From Flavobacterium xinjiangense (lineage in GTDB: Bacteria > Bacteroidota > Bacteroidia > Flavobacteriales > Flavobacteriaceae): 64,000 nucleotides of DNA. This document shows, one piece after another, positions 9,195 to 17,495 of this stretch (position 1 is the first letter of the stretch; each line of letters begins with the position of its first letter). The DNA is taken from contig NZ_FRCL01000005.1 of assembly GCF_900142885.1 (NCBI RefSeq), positions 62,001-126,000 on the forward strand, written 5' to 3'. The translations under genes and the position numbers were made by a program. Below the pieces are notes generated by a model. That model was given only the letters and a program-made list of their open reading frames with translations, ran no database searches and had not been told where the DNA came from.

Positions 9195-11852
9195 ATGGAC
9201 GAAGAAGAAGAAAACATAATTCCAGAAGAGAAGGAGGGAAGTAAACAATCCGAAGGACAGCATTTTTACGATAATCAAGAAGACGAAAACGATACCATTA
9301 CCAAAGTTACGGGAATGTATAAAGACTGGTTTCTGGATTATGCTTCCTATGTAATTCTGGAGCGTGCAGTTCCTGCGATTGAGGATGGTTTCAAGCCCGT
9401 TCAGCGTAGAATTATGCACTCTTTAAAGGAATTAGATGACGGTCGTTATAACAAAGTAGCCAATGTTGTTGGTCATACCATGCAGTACCATCCTCACGGA
9501 GATCAGAGTATTGGTGATGCGATGGTGCAAATTGGCCAGAAAGAATTGCTGATTGATTGTCAAGGGAACTGGGGAAATATACTCACGGGTGATGGTGCCG
9601 CGGCTTCTCGTTACATTGAAGCGCGTTTGTCAAAATTTGCCTTGGAGGTTTTATATTCTCCAAAGATTACCGATTGGGGAGTTTCTTACGATGGTCGCCG
9701 TGCGGAACCCAATAACCTGCCAGTAAAATTCCCATTATTGTTAGCTTCTGGTGCAGAAGGAATTGCGGTTGGTCTTTCGACTAAAGTGTTACCTCATAAT
9801 TTCAACGAGTTAATTGATTCGTCAATAAAAATTTTAAAGGGTAAGCCATTTACCTTATATCCTGATTTCTTGACACAAGGTATTGCTGACGTGTCCAATT
9901 ATAATGATGGATTGCGTGGCGGTAGGGTTAGAGTTCGTGCTAAAATTGCCCAATTAGACAAAAATACTTTGGTGATTACACAAATTCCGTTTTCTACAAA
10001 TACTACGACTTTGATTGACAGTATTTTGAAAGCCAATGAAAAAGGGAAAATCAAAATCAAAAAAATAGAAGATAATACCGCGGCCGATGTCGAGATATTA
10101 ATCCATCTTTTTCCAGGTGTTTCGCCTGATAAAACCATTGATGCATTATTTGCTTTTACAGCCTGCGAAACTTCGGTAGCGCCATTAGGTTGTGTGATTG
10201 AAGATAACAAACCACTCTTTATCGGAGTTTCTGATATGTTGAAGATTTCGACAAACAGAACAGTGCAACTTTTAAAAAGCGAACTGGAAATCCAGTTGAC
10301 AGAATTAGAAGAACAATGGCATTTTCTTTCTTTGGAACGAATTTTTATTGAAAATAAAATCTATCGTGATATTGAAGAAATGACGACTCGAGAAACGGTA
10401 ATTAAGGCTGTTGATGATGGTTTGAAACCACACATCAAACACTTGAAACGAGCGGTTACTGAAGAGGATATTCTGCGTTTATTGGATATTCGAATCATGC
10501 GTATTTCTAAATTCGACAGCAACAAGGCGCAAGATAAAATAGAATCACTAGAAGGCGATATCGAACAGGTAAAATACAATTTAGAGCATCTTATAGATTT
10601 TGCAATTGCTTACTTTGCCAAGTTAAAAGAGAAGTACGGAAAAGGTCGGGAACGTCAAACTGAGCTCCGTATTTTTGACGATATTGAAGCCACGAAAGTA
10701 GTGTTAAGAAATACCAAGTTATACGTCAATAAGGAAGAAGGTTTCGTTGGTACAAGTTTGAAAAAAGACGAGTACGTAACGGATTGTTCTGATATTGATG
10801 ATGTAATTGTATTTCTTCGTGACGGTAAAATGATGATTACAAAAGTAGATGCCAAAACCTTCGTGGGTAAAGACATTATTCATATTGCTATTTTTGACAA
10901 AAGCGATAAAAGAACGATTTATAACATGATTTACCGTGATGGAAAATCTGGACCATCGTATATAAAACGTTTCAATGTTTCGGGCGTGACGCGTGACAAA
11001 GCGTATGATTTAACCAATGAAACTGCAGGTTCACAAGTGTTGTATTTCTCTTGTAATCCAAATGGAGAAGCAGAGGTAATTACGATTATGTTGCGTCAGG
11101 TAGGAAGTGTCAAAAAACTGAAATTCGATATTGATTTTGCCAGTTTAAATATTAAAGGCAGAGCTTCCAAAGGAAATTTGGTAACTAAATATCCAATAAA
11201 AAAAATAGAGTTAAAAGAAAAAGGTATATCGACTTTATTGCCGAGAAAAGTATGGTTTGATGATACCGTTCAAAGATTAAACGTAGACGGAAGAGGTGAT
11301 TTGTTAGGTGAATTCAGACCTAGCGATAAAATTCTGGTCGTGTCGCAATCCGGAAAAATAAAAGTGATTACACCCGAATTATCCACCCATTTTGATGAAG
11401 ATATGGTAGTTTTAGAGAAATGGGTTCCTAAAAAACCGATTTCGGCAATTTATTATGACGGTGAGAAAGAGCGCTATTATATAAAGCGTTTCTTGGTTGA
11501 AATTGAAAATAAAGAGGAAAGTTTTATTACAGAGCATTCAAACTCAAGACTGGAAATTGTATCAACAGATTATCGCCCTGTGGCTGAATTGGTCTTCGCA
11601 AAAGTCAAAGGCGTTCAAAAAGAAAACATGACTGTAGATATCGAATCTTTTATCGCTTTAAAAGGATTTAAGGCGCTTGGGAATCAATTGACAACGGATA
11701 AATTGAAGCAAGTAAATCTTTTGGAATCCTTGCCTTACGAAATCCCAGAGGATATTATTGCTGAAGAATTGGAAGTGAAAGGAGAAACTGACGGTGATGA
11801 TTTGGATATCCAACTGGAAGATGATGGGCAGATAACGTTAACTTTAGAATAA
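9195..11852 (+). CDS. parC: DNA topoisomerase IV subunit A
   Basis: 885 residues, the DNA-cleaving subunit. An acidic N-terminal tail of about 38 residues precedes the breakage-reunion domain, whose catalytic Tyr140 lies in AAASRYIEARL. VQRRIMHSL and YHPHGDQSIGD correspond to the DNA-binding winged-helix region where quinolone-resistance changes occur in other species. A long coiled coil (about residues 370-480) is followed by a diverged beta-pinwheel C-terminal domain without a recognisable GyrA-box, which fits topoisomerase IV rather than gyrase. It is transcribed with parE and ends at a perfect palindromic terminator. Confidence 0.93.
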   Translation: MDEEEENIIPEEKEGSKQSEGQHFYDNQEDENDTITKVTGMYKDWFLDYASYVILERAVPAIEDGFKPVQRRIMHSLKELDDGRYNKVANVVGHTMQYHPHGDQSIGDAMVQIGQKELLIDCQGNWGNILTGDGAAASRYIEARLSKFALEVLYSPKITDWGVSYDGRRAEPNNLPVKFPLLLASGAEGIAVGLSTKVLPHNFNELIDSSIKILKGKPFTLYPDFLTQGIADVSNYNDGLRGGRVRVRAKIAQLDKNTLVITQIPFSTNTTTLIDSILKANEKGKIKIKKIEDNTAADVEILIHLFPGVSPDKTIDALFAFTACETSVAPLGCVIEDNKPLFIGVSDMLKISTNRTVQLLKSELEIQLTELEEQWHFLSLERIFIENKIYRDIEEMTTRETVIKAVDDGLKPHIKHLKRAVTEEDILRLLDIRIMRISKFDSNKAQDKIESLEGDIEQVKYNLEHLIDFAIAYFAKLKEKYGKGRERQTELRIFDDIEATKVVLRNTKLYVNKEEGFVGTSLKKDEYVTDCSDIDDVIVFLRDGKMMITKVDAKTFVGKDIIHIAIFDKSDKRTIYNMIYRDGKSGPSYIKRFNVSGVTRDKAYDLTNETAGSQVLYFSCNPNGEAEVITIMLRQVGSVKKLKFDIDFASLNIKGRASKGNLVTKYPIKKIELKEKGISTLLPRKVWFDDTVQRLNVDGRGDLLGEFRPSDKILVVSQSGKIKVITPELSTHFDEDMVVLEKWVPKKPISAIYYDGEKERYYIKRFLVEIENKEESFITEHSNSRLEIVSTDYRPVAELVFAKVKGVQKENMTVDIESFIALKGFKALGNQLTTDKLKQVNLLESLPYEIPEDIIAEELEVKGETDGDDLDIQLEDDGQITLTLE

Positions 11853-11886
11853 AAAAAAACTTCCGCAATTGCGGAAGTTTTTTTTT
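11851..11886. terminator. perfect palindromic bidirectional terminator
   Basis: A 36-base perfect palindrome centred on CTTCCGCAATTGCGGAAG, with nine A on the left and nine T on the right. It overlaps the parC stop codon and lies three bases from the end of the convergent terC gene, so it serves both. Confidence 0.9.
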
Positions 11887-11888
11887 GT

Positions 11889-12662
11889 TTACTTTTTCTT
11901 TTTTGTCATTTTCATATTCAGCACTTCGACTAAAAGAGAGAATGAAATGGCAAAATATAAATATCCTTTTGGTACCGGTGTAACGTGGTTTCCAAAGATT
12001 AAGGCATCAGATAAATGAGCACTTTCAGTAAGCAACATAAAACCAATTAGTATCAAAAACGATAAACCTAATATTTGAATAGAAGGATGTTTATTTACAA
12101 AATTCCCAACAGGTACTGCAAATTGCATCATTATTAACACCGAAATAACCACTGCAGTTATCATTATGTAAATAGCACCTTCAACTCCGTTTGTCATCCC
12201 TACCGCAGTAAGAATACTGTCAAAAGAGAAAACTAAATCAATCATAATAATTTGTAGTAATACATTTTGAAATGATTTTGTTGCTGCCTTACCTAATTCT
12301 TTTTCTTCATGTCCTTTTTCGTCGACTTTCTCCCGAATTTCATTAGTACTCTTGTAAATTAAGAATAATCCTCCACCAAGTAAAATAAGACTCTGACCTG
12401 TAACCCCAGCCGAAAACCAACTGAAATCGATGTGAAACCAAGGTTCTTTCATTTGAATTAAAAGATTAATACCAAATAAAAGTCCAATTCTCATAAACAT
12501 GGCAAGAAACATACCTACTTTCGTTGCTTTTTTCCGTTGCTCAATTGGTAATTTTCCGGTGGCAATCGATATAAAAATAATGTTGTCGATTCCCAATACG
12601 ATCTCTAGAAACGTCAATGTTAACAAGGCGACCCACGCATCGGGATTTAAAAATACTTCCAT
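11889..12662 (-). CDS. TerC family integral membrane protein
   Basis: 257 residues with about seven membrane helices. Both TerC-family acidic helix motifs are present: FLEIVLGIDNIIFISI near residue 20 and DLVFSFDSILTAVG near residue 145. The family includes tellurite-resistance TerC and the manganese exporters Alx/MeeF/MeeY, and a metal-export role is therefore likely. A charged loop of about 20 residues (around residues 105-130, rich in Glu and Lys) separates the two halves. It is convergent with parC. Confidence 0.88.
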   Translation of the reverse strand: MEVFLNPDAWVALLTLTFLEIVLGIDNIIFISIATGKLPIEQRKKATKVGMFLAMFMRIGLLFGINLLIQMKEPWFHIDFSWFSAGVTGQSLILLGGGLFLIYKSTNEIREKVDEKGHEEKELGKAATKSFQNVLLQIIMIDLVFSFDSILTAVGMTNGVEGAIYIMITAVVISVLIMMQFAVPVGNFVNKHPSIQILGLSFLILIGFMLLTESAHLSDALIFGNHVTPVPKGYLYFAISFSLLVEVLNMKMTKKKK

Positions 12663-12695
12663 TTTATTTAGTTATGAATTATGAATCTGAAAAGT

Positions 12696-13070
12696 TTAAT
12701 CTGAAATCTTGGTAACGGTACCTTTTTGTTTTGTGTCTAAACCGACCATTCCAAATTCAAAGGTATAGGAATTTTTTGATGTTGTCAAAATTTTCATGTC
12801 GATTGCTTTTTCTTCTGCCTTATTTTTAGGATGTAGTTTACGCAAAATATATTCGCAATCATTTACCCATCGTATCGAAGCAGTATCTGTTTTGCCGTCA
12901 AAAGTTTCGATTTCAATACTGTCATTGCGTTCAAAAAAAGTTGTTTTTTTTACACCATTAACGTTATATTCAAATTTGAATTTCCCAGTTTTAAATGCTG
13001 CGCAGTTGCGTTCCACATTATAACATGACATTAGTAGCAGTAGTGGGAGGAGAAGGATAATTTTTTTCAT
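12696..13070 (-). CDS. small lipoprotein, unknown function
   Basis: 124 residues. The N-terminus MKKIILLLPLLLLMSCYN is a lipoprotein signal with the lipobox LMSC, giving lipidation at Cys16. The mature part is predicted to be a small beta-rich domain with several Phe-Glu and Thr-rich strands. No family is recognised. The ATG at 13070 is directly preceded by a run of A residues (T11 on the plus strand at 13070-13080), a typical Bacteroidota leader that could vary in length. The repeat element at 13081 abuts the leader. Confidence 0.7.
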   Translation of the reverse strand: MKKIILLLPLLLLMSCYNVERNCAAFKTGKFKFEYNVNGVKKTTFFERNDSIEIETFDGKTDTASIRWVNDCEYILRKLHPKNKAEEKAIDMKILTTSKNSYTFEFGMVGLDTKQKGTVTKISD

Positions 13071-13080
13071 TTTTTTTTTT

Positions 13081-13155
13081 GGAGCTATTTCCTGCTATAC
13101 GTTTCAATCTTTTTTTCGTTCCTCAAAAAAGGATTTTCACTGCTATCAGGGCTAG
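13081..13155. repeat. palindromic intergenic repeat, copy B
   Basis: Begins GGAGCTATTTCCTGCTATAC and ends with GGATTTTCACTGCTATCAGG plus GCTAG. The middle is an A/T-rich imperfect hairpin (AATCTTTTTT against AAAAAAGGATT). The same outline occurs, on the opposite strand, in the copy at 15891, and the left end resembles those at 5319 and 21960. Confidence 0.65.
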
Positions 13156-13165
13156 TTTATAATAG

Positions 13166-13741
13166 TTATTTCAATCGTTTTAATTCTTCATCAGTAAAAT
13201 TTTTGATGCTTTTTTCTTGAGAAAATTTATCCGCATTATAACTGTTTGATTTGTTTTTTGGAATCGATAAACTTTCCCAATCGCTATTTTTTAATTGCTT
13301 GGCATAAAAAACAATTTGTCCAATATGGTACGGATAATGGGCCAATTGTCTGTTGATGGCTTCTATAACAGAATGACCTTCATTCCTAATATATATAATC
13401 TCCGAAAGTTGTTCGGGCCGTAATTGATTTAAAGCAGTAAACAAACATTTCCAGCCTTTATTCCAAAGTGCTAAAACTTCTTCTTTTGATTTCAAATCAT
13501 TTTCGAATTCCGAATCTCGATTGCGCCATTCTTTTTCGCCATCTGTAGTCAAAAAATCTGTCCATCTGGAAAGCATATTTCCTGAAAGATGTTTCACAAT
13601 CGTGGCAATGCTGTTCGTGTCCTCATTTACAGTGAAAAAAAGTTGTGGCGGTTCTAATTGTTCCATAGCTTTTTCTCCTACAGCTTTATAATAGAGAAAT
13701 TGCTTATTTACACTTTGAAGATATTGATTATTGATTTCCAT
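13166..13741 (-). CDS. DinB-like protein (DUF1572 type)
   Basis: 191 residues predicted to form the DinB/YfiT four-helix bundle. The metal-ligand pattern is visible as His53 region (IVKHLSGNM) and HYPYHIGQIV near residue 136. The family members bind a divalent metal and are thought to act as thiol-dependent transferases or hydrolases, but few have known substrates. The C-terminal tail is Lys- and Asn-rich. The pentapeptide-repeat gene ends at 13744 just upstream, two bases away on the same strand, so both are likely in one transcript. Confidence 0.75.
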   Translation of the reverse strand: MEINNQYLQSVNKQFLYYKAVGEKAMEQLEPPQLFFTVNEDTNSIATIVKHLSGNMLSRWTDFLTTDGEKEWRNRDSEFENDLKSKEEVLALWNKGWKCLFTALNQLRPEQLSEIIYIRNEGHSVIEAINRQLAHYPYHIGQIVFYAKQLKNSDWESLSIPKNKSNSYNADKFSQEKSIKNFTDEELKRLK

Positions 13742-13743
13742 GA

Positions 13744-14316
13744 TTAGAGGATTTTAATATCGTATTTATCTAACAGTCCAATGATTCCCTGCGTCGAAAA
13801 CTTGGCTTTCTTCATGGGATTGAATTCGGGATCAATTTTATAATTGTATGCGGTTGTAAAATCGACTTCCTTGAGTTGGGTTTCATTAAAAATAGCATTG
13901 TCTAAATTACAATTTTCAAATACCGAATTCGAAAGAATAGCGCCCGCAAAATTGACTTCTTTCATAGAACACGAATTGAATTTTGTCTTTGGCATTTTTT
14001 TATTAGCAAAAGAAGAATAATCCAAAACACAATCTTGAAAATGTACGCTAAATAAGAAATCAGTACAAGTGTTAAAATGGATTCCAAGTAATTTACAATT
14101 TTTAAAACTAACCGTTTTTAGACTTGTTCCGGTTAAATTAGTCATGGCCAAATTACAATCGATGAACTCACAATCCATAAAAGTGTTATTTGAAAAATCA
14201 CTATTAGAGAAATCACAATTCTTGAAAATACAATCCTCAAATTCTCTATGGCTGATTTTTTTGCCGATATAAACAATTTTTTCAAATGTTTTTTGAATGT
14301 GAATCAAATCTTCCAT
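13744..14316 (-). CDS. pentapeptide-repeat protein
   Basis: 190 residues made largely of pentapeptide repeats with the A(D/N)Lxx-like pattern, for example FKNCDFSNSDFSNNTFMDC and FENCNLDNAIFNETQLKEV. These fold into a right-handed quadrilateral beta-helix (about residues 25-165). Some relatives (MfpA, Qnr) mimic DNA and protect gyrase. Topoisomerase IV genes lie 2 kb away, but nothing ties the two together, and most pentapeptide proteins have other or unknown roles. The start ATG shares one base with the stop of the upstream gene (TAATG), showing translational coupling. Confidence 0.85.
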   Translation of the reverse strand: MEDLIHIQKTFEKIVYIGKKISHREFEDCIFKNCDFSNSDFSNNTFMDCEFIDCNLAMTNLTGTSLKTVSFKNCKLLGIHFNTCTDFLFSVHFQDCVLDYSSFANKKMPKTKFNSCSMKEVNFAGAILSNSVFENCNLDNAIFNETQLKEVDFTTAYNYKIDPEFNPMKKAKFSTQGIIGLLDKYDIKIL

Positions 14317-14537
14317 TAGTCGTTAAATAAGCTTTTCATAATTGTTTTTAATCCCAAATACAGCAGAAACATAGCAGCAAGGCAAGCAATGATTCCGATT
14401 GCTAAAACCAAATAATGCCACGCATTTTGTTGATTCATAAACGCATTATAAATCAATGATGGACCTATAAATAGTAGAGGCAAAGCTCCCGCTAAATATT
14501 TGATTCCTTTGGATAATAGTTCTTTGTTAGTTCCCAT
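14316..14537 (-). CDS. two-helix membrane protein (DUF6095-like)
   Basis: 73 residues from the ATG at 14537 (MGTNKELLSKGIKYLAGALP). The frame extends upstream to 14588, but that part overlaps the previous gene and is not hydrophobic. Two membrane helices are visible, about residues 14-34 and 41-63, with a short polar loop between them. It resembles small Flavobacteriaceae proteins classed as DUF6095, recalled from memory. It sits within a run of four minus-strand genes (15012 to 13166) with overlaps or very short gaps. Function unknown. Confidence 0.65.
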   Translation of the reverse strand: MGTNKELLSKGIKYLAGALPLLFIGPSLIYNAFMNQQNAWHYLVLAIGIIACLAAMFLLYLGLKTIMKSLFND

Positions 14538-14541
14538 TGAT

Positions 14542-15012
14542 TTAAAAAGAGATTCGCATACCAATTCCGTTTTGATTGGTGATAACATTAATTTTCTCGA
14601 AATTAAAACTAGTTTTATTGATTAACAGTGATTCATTGTATCCATCAATTGCCTTCTTTATTTTTTTTGAATGGCCCATTATTACTGGAATAGATATAAG
14701 TGTAGATGCCAACCCAATGTATGTTAATGTTGTAGGATAGGCTTTATCCTGTGTTAAACCTGTTACCAAATCAGATCCTATAATGCCTATTCCAAATCCC
14801 AAAAGAAAACCTCCAACAGATGCTTTTGTTCTTCCTTGTTTGTACTGTTCAAGAAGTTCGGGTTGCGAAGCAAGTAATTCTTTTACAGCTGTGTTTGAAA
14901 GTTTTTGGTTGTTGGAATCATATATTCTTCCTCCTGATTTCAAAGTAAGTTGTTGAGAAAATGATACTGCAGAGAACAGTAAAAAAGCAAGGAGCAGGAT
15001 TTTTGATTTCAT
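14542..15012 (-). CDS. exported membrane-associated protein, unknown
   Basis: 156 residues. The signal peptide MKSKILLLAFLLFSAVSFSQ is followed by a short segment (RIYDSNNQKLSNTAVKELL) and two hydrophobic stretches around residues 67-85 and 95-112, the first glycine-rich (GGFLLGFGIGIIGSDLV). The tail ends in alternating polar and hydrophobic residues, GIGMRISF, with a terminal Phe. It may be an outer-membrane-associated protein, but no family is recognised. It ends four bases before the start of the DUF6095-like gene. Confidence 0.65.
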   Translation of the reverse strand: MKSKILLLAFLLFSAVSFSQQLTLKSGGRIYDSNNQKLSNTAVKELLASQPELLEQYKQGRTKASVGGFLLGFGIGIIGSDLVTGLTQDKAYPTTLTYIGLASTLISIPVIMGHSKKIKKAIDGYNESLLINKTSFNFEKINVITNQNGIGMRISF

Positions 15013-15059
15013 ATAATTGTTTAATGTTAAGGTTTTTTGTAAAATTAAATAGAAGTGGT

Positions 15060-15875
15060 TTACTGACCAATGAAATTATCAACTGCTTTTCTAACGCTTC
15101 CGTGTTTTTTTAATAATTCGGAAGCTTTTTCGTAGGAAACAGGAATTTCTCCCATAATCATTTTCACACCGCGATCGACCAGTTTGCTATTACTCAATTG
15201 CATATCTACCATTTTATTTCCTTTCACTTTCCCAAGTTGAATCATAGTCGCCGTTGAAATCATATTTAGTACCAGTTTTTGTACTGTTCCGGCTTTCATT
15301 CGTGAACTTCCCGTTACAAATTCAGGTCCTACAATTACTTCGATTGGAAATTTTGCGGTTAGCGAAAGCGGACTTCCTGCATTGCAAGAAAGACTTCCTG
15401 TGGTAATATTATTTTCGTTACAAGCTTGCAATCCTCCAATAACATAAGGTGTTGTTCCCGAAGCAGCAATTCCTATCACGACATCATTTTCATTTACATC
15501 AAAAGCTTTCAAATCAATCCAGGCTTGAGTAGGGTTATCTTCGGCATTTTCTACGGCTTTGCGAATTGCGGTGTCGCCACCGGCAATAATCCCGATTACT
15601 AAATCGAATGGAACGCCAAATGTTGGCGGACATTCCGAAGCATCAAGGATTCCAATACGTCCTGAAGTTCCAGCGCCAATGTAGAATAATCGGCCGCCTA
15701 ATTTCATTTTCGAAACTATTTCAGTGACTAAATTTTCTATTTGTGGTAACGCTTTTTCTACCGCAAGTGGGACGGTTTTATCTTCCTGATTGATATTAGA
15801 AAGTAATTCCTGAACCGACATTTTTTCTAAATGTTCGTATTTTGAGGATTGTTCGGTGGTTCTTGTGAATTCCAT
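15060..15875 (-). CDS. murQ: N-acetylmuramic acid 6-phosphate etherase
   Basis: 271 residues. The enzyme removes D-lactate from MurNAc-6-phosphate to give GlcNAc-6-phosphate during peptidoglycan recycling. The SIS-domain core GRLFYIGAGTSGRIGILDASECPPTFG (about residues 61-87) carries the family signature, with Glu in DASECPPT as the likely catalytic acid. EFVTGSSRMKAGT and LSNSKLVDRG are further MurQ-specific blocks. It is slightly shorter than the enterobacterial enzyme at the C-terminus. A repeat element lies just upstream. Confidence 0.95.
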   Translation of the reverse strand: MEFTRTTEQSSKYEHLEKMSVQELLSNINQEDKTVPLAVEKALPQIENLVTEIVSKMKLGGRLFYIGAGTSGRIGILDASECPPTFGVPFDLVIGIIAGGDTAIRKAVENAEDNPTQAWIDLKAFDVNENDVVIGIAASGTTPYVIGGLQACNENNITTGSLSCNAGSPLSLTAKFPIEVIVGPEFVTGSSRMKAGTVQKLVLNMISTATMIQLGKVKGNKMVDMQLSNSKLVDRGVKMIMGEIPVSYEKASELLKKHGSVRKAVDNFIGQ

Positions 15876-15890
15876 ATTATTGTTTTTTTT

Positions 15891-15982
15891 GCGTGAGGGA
15901 TAGAAGTGGAAATCCTTTTTTATGCAGCGACAGCGGAATAAAAAAGATTGCAGCGAATAGCCCGACCCTTGCGGTCACGCCC
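15891..15982. repeat. palindromic intergenic repeat, copy C
   Basis: Bounded by GCGTGAGGGATAG and the terminal inverted complement TCACGC. Read on the minus strand it contains GGGCTATTCGCTGCAATCTT and AAAAAAGGATTTCCACTTCT, which match copy B closely. It fills the gap between the murQ start and the end of the ZIP gene. Confidence 0.7.
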
Positions 15983-15993
15983 AAATTATTTAA

Positions 15994-16662
15994 TTATATA
16001 AAATATGCCAACGCAATTCCTATCACAATCATAGAAACTTTGGCAATGTTGAATTTATGTCCTTCGCTGCTTTCGAAAATGATGGTAGATGAAATATGGA
16101 ATAATATTCCAATTACGACAGCCGTTATTTCGTCATAATATTCATTTAAAACCGGTAAAGAGCCCGATAAAAAGGTTCCTAGCGGTGTCATAATTGCAAA
16201 GGTGATCATGAAGATGAAAATTGCCTTATTGTTCAGATTTGCATTAATGAAAAATGTCGTCAGAATAATAGCAATTGGTAAATGATGAATGGCAATTCCT
16301 AACGCTAAATCATTATGACGGCTTACAGGAAATCCTTCTAAAAAGGCATGAATGCAAAGGCTAATAAACAAAAGCCAAGGAATGTGGTTCATGTGTGGAT
16401 GTCCGTGAACATGCCCATGTTCTGCACCTTTTGAAAAGAATTCTAATATGATTTGGAATAAAATTCCCAACATAATAAAAAGCCCGATATTGCCATTTTT
16501 ACTTTCATACACTTCCGGTAATAAGTGCATCACCGTCAATGAAAGCAAAAACGAACCGCTAAATGCCAATAATAATTTCAGATTGGTTTTGTTGTTCGGT
16601 TTCAAAACCAAAGCGATACCGTACCCTATGAGTACTGAAAGTAATGGTAAAAGATAATTCAT
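15994..16662 (-). CDS. ZIP family metal transporter
   Basis: 222 residues with about eight membrane helices. The central cytoplasmic loop carries a histidine cluster (HGHVHGHPHMNH, near residue 92), and helix IV holds the metal-site motif HAFLEGFPVSRHND. Helix V has HHLPIAIIL. ZIP proteins move Zn, Fe or Mn into the cytoplasm. The family is short here, like other bacterial ZIPs. The ATG overlaps the stop of the upstream methyltransferase as TAATG, so the two are translationally coupled. Confidence 0.9.
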   Translation of the reverse strand: MNYLLPLLSVLIGYGIALVLKPNNKTNLKLLLAFSGSFLLSLTVMHLLPEVYESKNGNIGLFIMLGILFQIILEFFSKGAEHGHVHGHPHMNHIPWLLFISLCIHAFLEGFPVSRHNDLALGIAIHHLPIAIILTTFFINANLNNKAIFIFMITFAIMTPLGTFLSGSLPVLNEYYDEITAVVIGILFHISSTIIFESSEGHKFNIAKVSMIVIGIALAYFI

Positions 16663-17426
16663 TATTTAAAAATCATGATTAATCGCTCACTGTCCGTTTT
16701 GTGGAATTTCTTTAATTTGTAATCTCCAAAAATATCCAACAGGTAAATTCCGGCTTCTTCCATTAATTGTTCAAAATCTTGAAGTGTCAAGGCTTTTACT
16801 TTTTCAGTAAAATGAAATTTTTGTCCTTTGTCTTCAAAGTCAATTTCTTTATAAATATGGCCGTCTTTTAGATAGCGCTTGATGTGAAATTCAATTTCAT
16901 CAACTGTTTTTGTTTCTTCAGGAACTAAGGTTTCGAGCACATGAGCGACATTCATAAAGTCAATCACGGCAAATCCATATTCCGAAAGGCTTTCTTTGAT
17001 GGCTTTTAAAGTGGTTAAATTGTCTTCGTCATTCTCGAAATAGCCGAAACTGGTAAACAAATTGAAAATGGCATCGTATTTTTCTTCAAATGGTTCACGC
17101 ATATCGTGAACTTTGAAATGTAAGGTTTCATTGGTATTTTTAGAAGCTTCAGCAATACTGTTTTCAGATAAATCAGCACCCAGAACGTCAAATCCCAATT
17201 GGTTTAAATAAATGGAATGGCGTCCTTTGCCACAAGCTAAATCCAGCACTTTTGCGTTTTCGGGAAGATTAAGGTAATGTGTAATATTATCCATAAAAAC
17301 CTGCGCTTCTCTATAATTTCTTTCTTTATAAAGAATGTGATAATACGGAGTGTCAAACCAAGACGTGTACCAGTTTTCAGATGATTTCAATTGATTTTCA
17401 GTTGGTGGATTTTGTGCTGCAGACAT
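16662..17426 (-). CDS. class I SAM-dependent methyltransferase
   Basis: 254 residues. Motif I, VLDLACGKGRHSIYL, lies at about residues 60-74, the ribose-binding acidic residue in VLGADLSENSI follows, and HDMREPF is the adenine contact. The N-terminal WYTSWFDTPYYHILYKER and C-terminal RLIMIFK blocks are typical of a conserved Bacteroidota methyltransferase of unknown substrate. It is divergent from the THUMP methyltransferase, with only 69 bases between the start codons, and coupled to the ZIP gene downstream. Confidence 0.82.
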   Translation of the reverse strand: MSAAQNPPTENQLKSSENWYTSWFDTPYYHILYKERNYREAQVFMDNITHYLNLPENAKVLDLACGKGRHSIYLNQLGFDVLGADLSENSIAEASKNTNETLHFKVHDMREPFEEKYDAIFNLFTSFGYFENDEDNLTTLKAIKESLSEYGFAVIDFMNVAHVLETLVPEETKTVDEIEFHIKRYLKDGHIYKEIDFEDKGQKFHFTEKVKALTLQDFEQLMEEAGIYLLDIFGDYKLKKFHKTDSERLIMIFK

Positions 17427-17466
17427 TTATTCTTTTTCAATTAATTCGATTCAGGCAAATTTAGTG

Positions 17467-17474
17467 TATTTTTG
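17467..17474 (+). promoter_or_regulatory. -7 element of the THUMP methyltransferase gene
   Basis: TATTTTTG fits TAnnTTTG and ends 21 bases before the ATG at 17496, predicting a leader of about 15 bases. The TTG within it could be mistaken for a start codon at 17472. No clear -33 TTG is seen at the usual spacing. Confidence 0.4.
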
Positions 17475-17495
17475 CAACGAATACTTGATTTTACA

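Noticed and set aside
13744-14316. Pentapeptide-repeat protein as a topoisomerase-protecting Qnr-like factor
   Set aside because: The protein is short and the topoisomerase IV genes are 2 kb away and convergent. Repeat fold alone does not show this function.
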